Source: an uncultured Clostridia bacterium
Lineage (GTDB): Bacteria > Bacillota > Clostridia > TANB77 > CAG-508
Assembly (NCBI GenBank): GCA_934141475.1
Contig: CAKPCG010000021.1
Location: forward strand, 1 to 30,598
Direction: 5' to 3'
Length of the DNA: 30,598 bases
The notes beneath the pieces were generated by a model, which worked only from the letters and a program-made list of their open reading frames with translations, made no database searches and was not told the origin of the DNA. Numbering within the stretch: the first letter of the stretch is position 1; every line of letters starts with the position of its first letter. The position numbers and the translations under genes were made by a program. Shown piece after piece: positions 1 to 7,695 of this stretch.

Positions 1-1095
1 AGAATAGGAGAAAAAGAAGCATTTATAACACATAAAGCATGTGGAAAAAAAGTAAGAATAGACCATGTAGCAATGGATCATACAGAGGCAATAGATTTTA
101 CATTAAAACAATTAACAAATCCAGAATACAAAGTAATAGATAGTTTAGATGAAGTAACAGCTATAGGACACAGACTAGTTCATGGTGGAGAAAAAATTGC
201 AGAATCAGTTGTAATTGATGAAAATGTTATAGAAGTATTAAAAGAATGTACAGATTTAGCACCTTTGCATAATCCAGCAGGAATAATGGGAATCGAAGCT
301 TGCCAAAAAGTAATGCCAGGAAAACCAATGGTAGGAGTATTTGATACAGCATTTCATCAAACAATGCCAAAAGAGCATTATATTTATCCAATACCATATG
401 AGTTTTATAAAAAATATGGAATAAGAAAATATGGATTCCATGGAACATCACATATGTATGTTTCAAATAGATTAGCAGAAATAGAGAAAAAAGATATAAA
501 AGATTTAAAAATAGTAACTTGCCACTTAGGCCAAGGATCAAGCATTTGTGCTGTTGATGGAGGAAAATCAATAGATACATCAATGGGATTAACACCACTT
601 GGAGGAATTCCTATGGTTACAAGAAGTGGAGACTTAGACCCATCTGTTGTTACATTCTTAATGAAAAAAGAAAACTTATCAGCTGATGAAGTTGAAAGTA
701 TTTTAAATAAACAATCAGGAGTTCAAGGAATTTCAGGATTAGCACCAGACTTTAGAGAAATAGAAGCAGCATCTTATGGAGAAAGTGAAAAAGCCAAAAT
801 TGCAATAGACAGCTTTACATATGCTATTGCAGGTTATATTGCAAAATATGCAGTTGCAATGAGAGGAATTGATTATATAGTATTTACTGGTGGTGTTGGC
901 GAAAATCAAATTAATATCCGTAAATGGATTTGTGAACAACTTGAATTTATGGGAGTATTAATTGATGAAGAAGCAAACAATGTAAGATCAGAAGAAAAAT
1001 TAGTTTCTAAACCAGAATCTAAAGTAAAAATATATGTAATACCAACAAACGAAGAATTAATGATAGCAAAAGAAACTGAAAGATTAACAAAATAG
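1..1095 (+). CDS. ackA: Acetate kinase, 5'-truncated by the window edge
   Basis: Acetate kinase interconverts acetyl phosphate plus ADP and acetate plus ATP in the cytoplasm, the energy-yielding end of acetate fermentation. Frame 1 is open from the first base; the ATG at 73 is internal, because the residues before it (RIGEKEAFITHKACGKKVRI) already match the family. Visible family motifs include GHRLVHGG, the FDTAFH segment, YGFHGTSH, the HLGQGSS phosphate-binding segment, DTSMGLTPLGG and FTGGVGEN near the end. About 365 codons are present, so roughly 35 N-terminal residues lie upstream. The gene ends at TAG 1093-1095 and is followed directly by a terminator. The family call is near certain; the true start is not visible. 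Confidence 0.97.
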   Translation, partial: RIGEKEAFITHKACGKKVRIDHVAMDHTEAIDFTLKQLTNPEYKVIDSLDEVTAIGHRLVHGGEKIAESVVIDENVIEVLKECTDLAPLHNPAGIMGIEACQKVMPGKPMVGVFDTAFHQTMPKEHYIYPIPYEFYKKYGIRKYGFHGTSHMYVSNRLAEIEKKDIKDLKIVTCHLGQGSSICAVDGGKSIDTSMGLTPLGGIPMVTRSGDLDPSVVTFLMKKENLSADEVESILNKQSGVQGISGLAPDFREIEAASYGESEKAKIAIDSFTYAIAGYIAKYAVAMRGIDYIVFTGGVGENQINIRKWICEQLEFMGVLIDEEANNVRSEEKLVSKPESKVKIYVIPTNEELMIAKETERLTK

Positions 1096-1101
1096 TAAAT
1101 T

Positions 1102-1128
1102 AAAGACGGCTAAAAAGTCGTCTTTTTC
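1102..1128 (+). terminator. Rho-independent terminator after ackA
   Basis: AAGACGGC pairs with GTCGTCTT (8 bp, one G-U) around a short A-rich loop and runs into TTTTT. It begins 7 bases after the ackA stop and separates ackA from the deaminase-like gene, which has its own promoter. Confidence 0.85.
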
Positions 1129-1167
1129 TAAAATTTAAAAAAAATAAAAAATGCTTTACATAATCTA

Positions 1168-1196
1168 TTGAAAAAAATAAGAATATATGGTAAAAT
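1168..1196 (+). promoter_or_regulatory. Sigma-A promoter of the deaminase/kinase unit
   Basis: TTGAAA (1168-1173), a 17-base spacer, then TAAAAT (1191-1196), preceded by a TG in the extended -10 position (1188-1189). The start codon of the next gene is about 50 bases downstream, with AAAGGAG as the ribosome binding site. No competing operator is evident. Confidence 0.7.
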
Positions 1197-1245
1197 GTTT
1201 AAATAGTATATAGTTAACGGAAATTAAAGAAAAAGGAGAAGAAAA

Positions 1246-3747
1246 ATGAATTTACCAAATTTATTCACCAAATTTTATTTAGATAAAGAAAAAGATATAG
1301 TAGTAAAATTATTTAAATCAGAAAATCAAGATGAATTAATTTATGTTCTAGAAACACCAAATCATCATACAGGTAACTTAATAACAAACCTAGCCAAGAT
1401 TGCAAATACTGAAACAATAAAAGATGAAAACGACATGAAAGTAATTAAGGGAATTTTGCAAGCTTGTATTAATGATGACGGAAAAGAAGTTTATATATTT
1501 AGACTTGGTGGAATAAAAATAGCCAATATATATCCAGATGGAAAAATAGAAAGAAAAGCGAAAATACCAGCAATAATAAAATTACTTATGGCACAAACAA
1601 AAGACTATAAATTACCAATAGAAAAAACAATTGTAAAATCATATATTCTAAAAAAATCAAAATTTAGAACAGATTTACATACACATTTAAACCAAATATT
1701 ACAACCAGATCTTTTAATAGCACTTGGAATAAAACATCAAATAGGATATTCGTTATATCATATTAAAAAACTAGGAATAAAAGTAACTGCAAAACAAGAA
1801 AAAGAATTACTTAAAAAGAGAAAAGAAATAGAGAAAAAATTAAAAAATTCTGACTTAGAAGGTAAAAAACTAGAAAGAAAAATAAATGATGAGACATTTA
1901 TAAATATGGCAGATTTAATACTAAATAATTTAGAAAATGCAGAAGAAAATATTGTAAAAATAAGAAATAGTTTAGTACTATTAAAAGATGGGCAAGCAGT
2001 ATTTACAAATCTTGAAAAAACAATACTTTATAGATATGCAATAATAAGAGGAAAAAAAGTAGAAGAAAAAGAACAAATAGATTTAAGCTTGGAAAAAATA
2101 AACAAAATAGAAGACAATGACATAAGAGAAGCATTAAAGAAAATGAAAGAAGACAAAATGATGGGAAGTCCATATGAACATAATACATTTTATCAAGACA
2201 AATTGTTATGGATAGCAAGAGAATATCAAAAACAAGGAATAAAATATGTAGAAATAGCAAATTCTACACTTGCAAAAAAAGGTCAAGCAGGAATAGATAA
2301 CTTAGTAGAAATGCATGAAATTATGCCAGAAATTGAAAAAGAAACAGGGGTATGTATAAGATACCTAGCAGCTGGAAGTAGAACATTATTTACACCAGAA
2401 CAAGTAAAAGAATGTCCAGCAGTTATAAAGGCTATAAGTAAAAGCCCATATGTTGTTGGAATGGATCTAATAGGTGAAGAAATAAATAATGTAACAGACT
2501 TTTCAGACTTAATAGAAGAAATTATAAAATATGCAATATATGAAGATGATGGATATACAATAAGATTACATGCAGGAGAAACAGATGCTTTCAAAGACAA
2601 TGTAGAAAAAGCTTTAGACTGTATAAAAATATGTTTACCAAATGGAGAAAAAGCACCACAAATAAGATTAGGTCATGGTTTATATGTGCCAGATCTAGAC
2701 ACAAGAGAAGGAAAAAGAATAATAAATAAAATGAAAGATTTAGATGTTGTTCTTGAATTCCAACTATCATCAAATGTAAGACTAAATAACTTAACAAATT
2801 TAAGCAATCATCCTATGAAAAAATATTTAGCAGCTGGAGTAAAATGTGTTCAAGGAACTGATGGATGCGGATTTTACGGAATAGATACAATAGATGAACA
2901 AATAGCATTAAGAAACTTATTAGATATTAAAGATTCAGATTTTGCAAAAATGAGAAAAGTTGAAGACGAAATACTAGAAAGAAGAAAAAAATATTTTGAA
3001 GAAAAATCAAAGAAATTTGAACAATTCTTAGATGGAAGAACAATTGAGGATGCATTAAAAGAAGAAGAGGAAAAATGTTTAAAAGAAATTGACTTAGATG
3101 CAATAGAAAATAAAGTTACAAACAAATTGAACTCTTATAATGTATTTAAGGAAAAAATAGTAAACTTACCACAAGATAAAACACCAATAATAATAGCAGG
3201 TGGAAGCTTCAATTCAAAAGGCAGAGTTACAATGCCAAATGATGAAATTAAAAAATCTTTAAAAGAATTGTTAGAAAAAGTAAATAATAAAAATACATAT
3301 ATATTAATAGGACATAAGATGCAAGGATATGAAAGAGCGGTTTTGGATATATCAAAAGAATTAAACAAAAAATTTGATGTAACAGCTGTAGTTCCAAAAT
3401 TTGTTTCTGAAGACATAAAAGAAAATTTAGACAGCAATAATGATTTAAGTGGAATTTATGTATCACCAGATCCATCTGAACTTGGAATATATAAGAGCTT
3501 CAATTATGAAATTTTTGAAAGAAGAAATTCTGTTGTAGTTGCATTTGACGGAAATTCACCAGTTTCTAACTTAATACAAGAGGCTAAAAATGGCAAAGGA
3601 AAAGCAAAGATTTATGTTAATTCTGATGTTGATGTACTAAAGGAAAAAGCAAAATCGCTAGATGGTTATGTTAGATTATTTAATACTAATAATAACCTAG
3701 CAAAAGAGATTTTAGAGGATAACCCTGAGATAAAAGAAAAATTATAA
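1246..3747 (+). CDS. Adenosine-deaminase-superfamily protein with SLOG-like C-terminal domain
   Basis: This 833-residue protein is much longer than ordinary adenosine deaminase (about 340). An unrecognised N-terminal domain (about 1-135) precedes an amidohydrolase core with the deaminase signatures: D143-L-H145-T-H147 for metal, RLH442-AGE445 (metal His and catalytic Glu), RLGH477G, and GTD539. The usual DD pair is D-G here, so substrate may differ. A charged, probably helical insertion (about 175-310) splits the core. The C-terminus (about 645-833) has a Rossmann-like pattern, IIIAGGSFN, IGHKMQGYERA, RRNSVVVAF and SNLIQEA, resembling SLOG nucleotide-binding folds. It is probably co-transcribed with the kinase 25 bases downstream. 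A nucleoside or nucleotide deaminase role is inferred; the natural substrate cannot be read from sequence. Family call is good, function open. Confidence 0.8.
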   Translation: MNLPNLFTKFYLDKEKDIVVKLFKSENQDELIYVLETPNHHTGNLITNLAKIANTETIKDENDMKVIKGILQACINDDGKEVYIFRLGGIKIANIYPDGKIERKAKIPAIIKLLMAQTKDYKLPIEKTIVKSYILKKSKFRTDLHTHLNQILQPDLLIALGIKHQIGYSLYHIKKLGIKVTAKQEKELLKKRKEIEKKLKNSDLEGKKLERKINDETFINMADLILNNLENAEENIVKIRNSLVLLKDGQAVFTNLEKTILYRYAIIRGKKVEEKEQIDLSLEKINKIEDNDIREALKKMKEDKMMGSPYEHNTFYQDKLLWIAREYQKQGIKYVEIANSTLAKKGQAGIDNLVEMHEIMPEIEKETGVCIRYLAAGSRTLFTPEQVKECPAVIKAISKSPYVVGMDLIGEEINNVTDFSDLIEEIIKYAIYEDDGYTIRLHAGETDAFKDNVEKALDCIKICLPNGEKAPQIRLGHGLYVPDLDTREGKRIINKMKDLDVVLEFQLSSNVRLNNLTNLSNHPMKKYLAAGVKCVQGTDGCGFYGIDTIDEQIALRNLLDIKDSDFAKMRKVEDEILERRKKYFEEKSKKFEQFLDGRTIEDALKEEEEKCLKEIDLDAIENKVTNKLNSYNVFKEKIVNLPQDKTPIIIAGGSFNSKGRVTMPNDEIKKSLKELLEKVNNKNTYILIGHKMQGYERAVLDISKELNKKFDVTAVVPKFVSEDIKENLDSNNDLSGIYVSPDPSELGIYKSFNYEIFERRNSVVVAFDGNSPVSNLIQEAKNGKGKAKIYVNSDVDVLKEKAKSLDGYVRLFNTNNNLAKEILEDNPEIKEKL

Positions 3748-3772
3748 AATTTAGTTATGAAAGGATGGGAAA

Positions 3773-4843
3773 ATGAATAATATAATTACTTTATCAGGTG
3801 ATCCGGGAAGCGGAAAATCAACAACAGCAGATGCTTTAGAAGAATATTTTGAAAATAAAGCAAAAAGAGTAGTTAGATATTCTGTAGGGGACATATTTAG
3901 AAATTTAGCAAATGAAAAAGGTATGACTGTTACTGAATTTAGTGAATTTTTAGAAAAAAATAATTGCAATGTTGATAATAGTTTAGATAAAGCTGTAAGA
4001 GATTTAGGAAAAAAGATATCAGATCAAAGTGATGAAAATACGATATATCTTATTGATTCAAGACTTGCGTGGCATAATATACCAGAATCATTTAAAATAA
4101 GATTAGTAACTACAGATATAATTGCAGGTAAAAGAGTTTTTGAAGATAAATCACGTGGTGAAGAAGATAGATATGATAATTTAGAGAGTGCAATAGAAGA
4201 AACCAGAAAAAGGAAACAATTAGAAAGAGAAAGATATATAAAAACATATGGATTAGACTTACAAAAACTTGAACAATATGATTTAGTTGTAGATACATCT
4301 TATGCAGAGGTTTCTGATATTGCAGATGTAATTGCAAAATGCATGGAGGCTAAAAATAGAGGAGAAGAATTTTCAAAATATTGGAAAAGTCCAAAACAAT
4401 TTTTACCAATACAACCAGTAAAACAAACAATAGTTGGAAATGCACATTCTAGCTTAACATTAAAAGAATGGAAGGAAAAAATAATTTCGGAAGGAATAGA
4501 AATAAATAAACCAATTAAAGCAATAAAACTTGGAGAGACATATTTTGTAAGAGATGGACATCATAGAAACTTTGGAACTGCATTAGCTGGAAAAACACTT
4601 GTACCATATGAAGTTAAATGGGGCGAAAAATCAAGATATTTTGGAATAAGTACAGATGATTTTATTAAATTGACAGTACTTGGAGATAGCAAATATGATA
4701 GAGATCTCTATGCTTATGAAAATATGCTTTCTGAAGGTGAAGAACATTTTTGCTATAATTCAGTATATCCGGGAATTGAAAAAGGCAATATATATTTAGG
4801 ATATAAAAAAGATGATGGAACTAGCCAAGGGGAAAGCAGATAA
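3773..4843 (+). CDS. CMP-kinase-like P-loop kinase fused to a ParB/sulfiredoxin-like domain
   Basis: The N-terminal part (about 1-195) resembles the archaeal-type cytidylate kinase family: Walker A GDPGSGKST (9-17), the VGDIFRNLANEKGM segment, IDSRLAW, then the lid region EETRKRKQLERERYIKTYG and YDLVVDTS. These enzymes phosphorylate nucleoside monophosphates with ATP. The C-terminal part (about 205-356) carries VRDGHHRNFGTAL, with D261-G-H263-H264-R265, a motif like the DGHHR of ParB/Srx folds that bind or hydrolyse nucleotides. The two-domain fusion is unusual. The start ATG has GAAAGGATGGG upstream. It follows the deaminase-like gene by 25 bases and precedes guaB, suggesting a nucleotide-related job; the actual substrate is unknown. 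Confidence 0.75.
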   Translation: MNNIITLSGDPGSGKSTTADALEEYFENKAKRVVRYSVGDIFRNLANEKGMTVTEFSEFLEKNNCNVDNSLDKAVRDLGKKISDQSDENTIYLIDSRLAWHNIPESFKIRLVTTDIIAGKRVFEDKSRGEEDRYDNLESAIEETRKRKQLERERYIKTYGLDLQKLEQYDLVVDTSYAEVSDIADVIAKCMEAKNRGEEFSKYWKSPKQFLPIQPVKQTIVGNAHSSLTLKEWKEKIISEGIEINKPIKAIKLGETYFVRDGHHRNFGTALAGKTLVPYEVKWGEKSRYFGISTDDFIKLTVLGDSKYDRDLYAYENMLSEGEEHFCYNSVYPGIEKGNIYLGYKKDDGTSQGESR

Positions 4844-4873
4844 AATATATAGTTAAAATTTTAAAATAAAATG

Positions 4874-4903
4874 TTTACAAAATACTACAAATTATAGTAT
4901 AAT
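4874..4903 (+). promoter_or_regulatory. guaB promoter with internal inverted repeat
   Basis: TTTACA (4874-4879), an 18-base spacer, TATAAT (4898-4903). An inverted repeat, ATACTA-N7-TAGTAT (4882-4900), fills the spacer and enters the -10 box, a typical place for a repressor site. Regulation is inferred from position only. Confidence 0.65.
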
Positions 4904-4955
4904 AAATGATATTTCAACAAGAATAAACAATAAAAACATAAAAGGAGGAATAAAA

Positions 4956-6449
4956 ATGGCAACATATTTAACAGAGCCATCAAGAACATTTAACGAATAT
5001 CTATTAATACCAAGATTAACAACAAGAGAGTGCACACCAGACAAAATATCATTAAGAACACCACTTGTAAAACACAAAGTAGGAGAAGAAGCTCAAATGT
5101 ACCTTAATGTACCATTTACATCAGCTATAATGCAAGCAGTTTCTGGAGAAGAAATGGGAGTGGCATTAGCAAGAGAAGGAGGTTTAGCATTTATTTATAT
5201 GTCACAATCTGTAGAATCACAAGCTGCTATGGTAAGACATGTAAAAGAATCAAAATCTGGATTTGTAAGAAGTAAATGGAATTTAAAACCAAATGATACA
5301 TTAAAAGATATATTAGAAATAAAAGAAGAAAGTGATCATTCAACAATACCAGTAACAGAAGATGGAACAGCAAGAGGAAAATTATTAGGTATAATTACAA
5401 GTAAAGACTACAGATTATCAAGAGACAGCTTAGATAAAAAAGTTGAAGATATAATGACACCTGTAGATAAATTAGTATATGCGAAAGTTGGTTTAACTTT
5501 ATCAGAAGCAAATGATATAATCTGGGAAAAGAAAATAAATTGTTTACCTGTTGTAGAAGAAAATGGAAACCTAAATTCATTAGTATTTAGAAAAGACTAT
5601 GAACAACACAAAGAAAATCCATTAGCTTTGCAAGATGAAAATCAAAGTTATTTAGTAGGAGCAGGTGTAAATACAAGAGACTATGAAGAAAGAATACCAG
5701 CTTTAGTAGAAGCAGGTGTAGATATATTATGCTTAGATTCTTCAGATGGATTCTCTGTATGGCAAAAAGAAGTTATAGAATGGGTACATGAAAAATATAA
5801 CGGAAAAATTAGAATAGGTGCAGGAAATGTAGTTAGTAAAGAAGCGTTTTATTATTTAGCAGATGCAGGAGCAGATTTCATTAAAATAGGAATTGGTGGA
5901 GGATCAATTTGTATTACTCGTGAAACAAAAGGAATCGGAAGAGGACAAGCTACAAGCATTATAGATGTTGCAGAAGCAAGAGAAGAATATGCAAAAAGAA
6001 CAGGAATATATATTCCACTTTGTGCAGATGGAGGAATTGTACATGACCATCATATAACACTTGCTTTAGCTATGGGATGTGACTTTGTTATGATGGGAAG
6101 ATATTTCGCAAGATTTGATGAAAGCCCTACAACAAAAATAAAATTAGATGGAAAATTTGTTAAAGAATATTGGGGAGAAGGATCAAAAAGAGCAAGAAGT
6201 TGGACAAGATATGACTTAGGATCTAAAGCAGAAAAAATGTCATTTGTTGAAGGTGTAGATTCATATATTCCATATGCAGGACCATTAAAAGATAACTTAA
6301 ATGTTACAATTAAGAAAATAAAATCAACAATGTCAAACTGTGGATCTAAAAACTTAGAAGAATTCCATGAAAAAGCCATTTTAACTCCAGTTTCAAACTT
6401 AAGTATTCAAGAAGGTTCAGCACATGATTTAACAATAAGAGAAGTTTAA
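4956..6449 (+). CDS. guaB: IMP dehydrogenase (Tritrichomonas foetus-like type)
   Basis: Catalyses the NAD-dependent oxidation of IMP to XMP, the first committed step to GTP. At 497 residues it has the full architecture: N-terminal barrel half (TFNEYLLIPRL, SAIMQAVSGEEM), a CBS pair around residues 95-220, then the catalytic loop GGGSICITRE with Cys319, and the flap motif WTR418Y419DLG. The loop continues KGIGRGQATS instead of the commoner bacterial version, as I recall it in the T. foetus enzyme, whose catalytic Cys319 and Arg418/Tyr419 have the same numbering. AAAGGAGG lies 9 bases before ATG. The gene has its own promoter and terminator, and converges on the RelA-like gene. Enzyme identity is very secure. 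Confidence 0.96.
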   Translation: MATYLTEPSRTFNEYLLIPRLTTRECTPDKISLRTPLVKHKVGEEAQMYLNVPFTSAIMQAVSGEEMGVALAREGGLAFIYMSQSVESQAAMVRHVKESKSGFVRSKWNLKPNDTLKDILEIKEESDHSTIPVTEDGTARGKLLGIITSKDYRLSRDSLDKKVEDIMTPVDKLVYAKVGLTLSEANDIIWEKKINCLPVVEENGNLNSLVFRKDYEQHKENPLALQDENQSYLVGAGVNTRDYEERIPALVEAGVDILCLDSSDGFSVWQKEVIEWVHEKYNGKIRIGAGNVVSKEAFYYLADAGADFIKIGIGGGSICITRETKGIGRGQATSIIDVAEAREEYAKRTGIYIPLCADGGIVHDHHITLALAMGCDFVMMGRYFARFDESPTTKIKLDGKFVKEYWGEGSKRARSWTRYDLGSKAEKMSFVEGVDSYIPYAGPLKDNLNVTIKKIKSTMSNCGSKNLEEFHEKAILTPVSNLSIQEGSAHDLTIREV

Positions 6450-6465
6450 TATAAAAATTAAATGT

Positions 6466-6504
6466 AAAAGAATTAGAATTTTAAATTATTCTAATTCTTT
6501 TTTT
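6466..6504 (+). terminator. Terminator of guaB
   Basis: AAAAGAATTAGAAT and its complement ATTCTAATTCTTTT form a 14-bp stem with an 8-base loop, followed by more T residues. It lies just after guaB. Confidence 0.85.
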
Positions 6505-6515
6505 GAATTCAATTT

Positions 6516-6554
6516 AAAAAAGAAAAACCCCTCAAAGAAAAGTTCTTTGAGGGG
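6516..6554 (-). terminator. Terminator of the RelA-like gene
   Basis: Read on the minus strand, CCCCTCAAAGAA pairs with TTCTTTGAGGGG (12 bp, 3-base loop) and runs into a T-rich tract (6516-6527). It lies 19 bases beyond the minus-strand stop codon. Confidence 0.85.
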
Positions 6555-6573
6555 AAGAAAAGAGTTTTGTTTT

Positions 6574-7593
6574 TTAAAAGCTTCTGCGGTCGGAGAAGTG
6601 CTTCGGAGAATGAAGACCATCTCTATCTGCAAACTTATTTTCATTTTTGTAATCAACAAAGCCGGGAAGTTTAACTAGGCTACAATCATCAATTACAAAT
6701 ACTCCTGCAATTCTTGGATCAATTTCATTTTCATATGACAAATGAGATTGATCGAGTTCAGGAGATTCAGGTTCGATAAGCCCTTCAGCGCGGTTGTGCA
6801 TCAAGAGGTCTCGAAGCTGAATTTCTATCTGAAATCCAGGTAAGATTTTAGATAGAGATGTTGTCTGCAACGTGAACTGCAGAGATTGATATCCGTTTTC
6901 TTTAGGATGAGAAATATAATCCTTAACGGATATTATTTCGAATGGCAAATCTAAGAATATATCAAGCTTTGTTTTTGCGAGAAAATTTATATCTGGATTT
7001 TCTTTGTACCAGTTAATAAATTCTCCTTTTAATGGGGTATCTTTAGCAAGGATAGTTCCAATCGATTTATAAATTAATTGAATCTGATTAATGGTTTGTG
7101 GAGTAGTTTCCTTGACCATTAAAATCCCCCGTAATCCAAATCTGTCACGGATAAATGCGGAGGAAGCGGTATCGAACACCGACTTATTCAGGATTTTTGT
7201 AAGTTCTCTGTCTAAAGCTTTACGTCTTCCATACCAGTCGATGTCGATTCCTGCATTTTTAGTCTCATTTAGAAAACGGATTATATACATTATAACTGAG
7301 TTTAAATCAGTTATAAAATCCGTAATCTCGAATGTTCTCTCACGCTGCTCCCAACATTTTTTTAAACCATCCATGAAGGTCCAAAAAATATCGCTATCTT
7401 CTTCAGGAATAATCTCGGACTTTTCCTTTAGATTAAAATACAACATTTTTGGAATCTCCGGCAATGTTTTTGCCTTAGTTGTTACATCATTATATTCACG
7501 ATGAAGTAATGCTAAAGTTTCATTTGAAATATTTATTGGTTCAAAATAAGGCACCTCCTTAACTTTATTTTCTGTCATGTTTATTTCTTCCAT
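6574..7593 (-). CDS. RelA/SpoT synthetase-domain protein (putative small alarmone synthetase)
   Basis: The 339-residue product contains a RelA/SpoT synthetase-like core: WYGRRKALDREL (substrate-binding basic segment), RDRFGLRGILM, DYISHPKENGYQSL and FQIEIQLRDLLMHNRAEG. The family transfers pyrophosphate from ATP to GDP/GTP to make (p)ppGpp. The normally conserved His after GYQSL is Gln here, so activity is uncertain. There is no HD hydrolase, TGS or ACT domain, so it would be a small stand-alone type. I choose the ATG at 7593 because AGAAAGGAGT sits just upstream; an in-frame ATG at 7644 lies in the promoter. It is visibly richer in G and C than its neighbours and uses codons they avoid (CGC, CGG, CTC), suggesting acquisition. 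It lies between guaB and guaA, which make the GTP it would consume. Confidence 0.8.
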   Translation of the reverse strand: MEEINMTENKVKEVPYFEPINISNETLALLHREYNDVTTKAKTLPEIPKMLYFNLKEKSEIIPEEDSDIFWTFMDGLKKCWEQRERTFEITDFITDLNSVIMYIIRFLNETKNAGIDIDWYGRRKALDRELTKILNKSVFDTASSAFIRDRFGLRGILMVKETTPQTINQIQLIYKSIGTILAKDTPLKGEFINWYKENPDINFLAKTKLDIFLDLPFEIISVKDYISHPKENGYQSLQFTLQTTSLSKILPGFQIEIQLRDLLMHNRAEGLIEPESPELDQSHLSYENEIDPRIAGVFVIDDCSLVKLPGFVDYKNENKFADRDGLHSPKHFSDRRSF

Positions 7594-7632
7594 AACATAC
7601 TCCTTTCTGAAACAGTAATATTTTACATAATA

Positions 7633-7661
7633 ATTATACCACATAAATACAAAAAATTCCA
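7633..7661 (-). promoter_or_regulatory. Promoter of the RelA-like gene
   Basis: On the minus strand TGGAAT (7661-7656), 17 bases, then an extended -10 TGGTATAAT ending at 7633. The -35 is weak and overlaps the guaA terminator stem, but the -10 is consensus and the start codon is 40 bases downstream. Confidence 0.55.
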
Positions 7662-7678
7662 GTATTTAAATACCGGAA
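7651..7678 (-). terminator. Terminator of guaA
   Basis: On the minus strand TTCCGGTA pairs with TACTGGAA (one G-U) around TTTAAA and runs into TTTTTT (7656-7651). It lies 18 bases after the guaA stop and insulates guaA from the RelA-like gene downstream. Confidence 0.8.
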
Positions 7679-7695
7679 CTTTTATAATTAAGTTA

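Noticed and set aside
4670..4699. TTGACA-N18-TATGAT inside the kinase gene as a second guaB promoter
   Set aside because: The spacing is one base long, it sits in conserved coding sequence about 260 bases before guaB, and guaB already has a good promoter.
1246..4843. RADAR defence system
   Set aside because: Only the size and deaminase core resemble RdrB. The partner is a short CMP-kinase-like protein, not the large RdrA ATPase, and no other defence genes are near.
7091..7504. Open frame of 137 codons on the plus strand inside the RelA-like gene
   Set aside because: The minus-strand reading has clear RelA/SpoT motifs, a ribosome binding site and a terminator; the plus reading has none.
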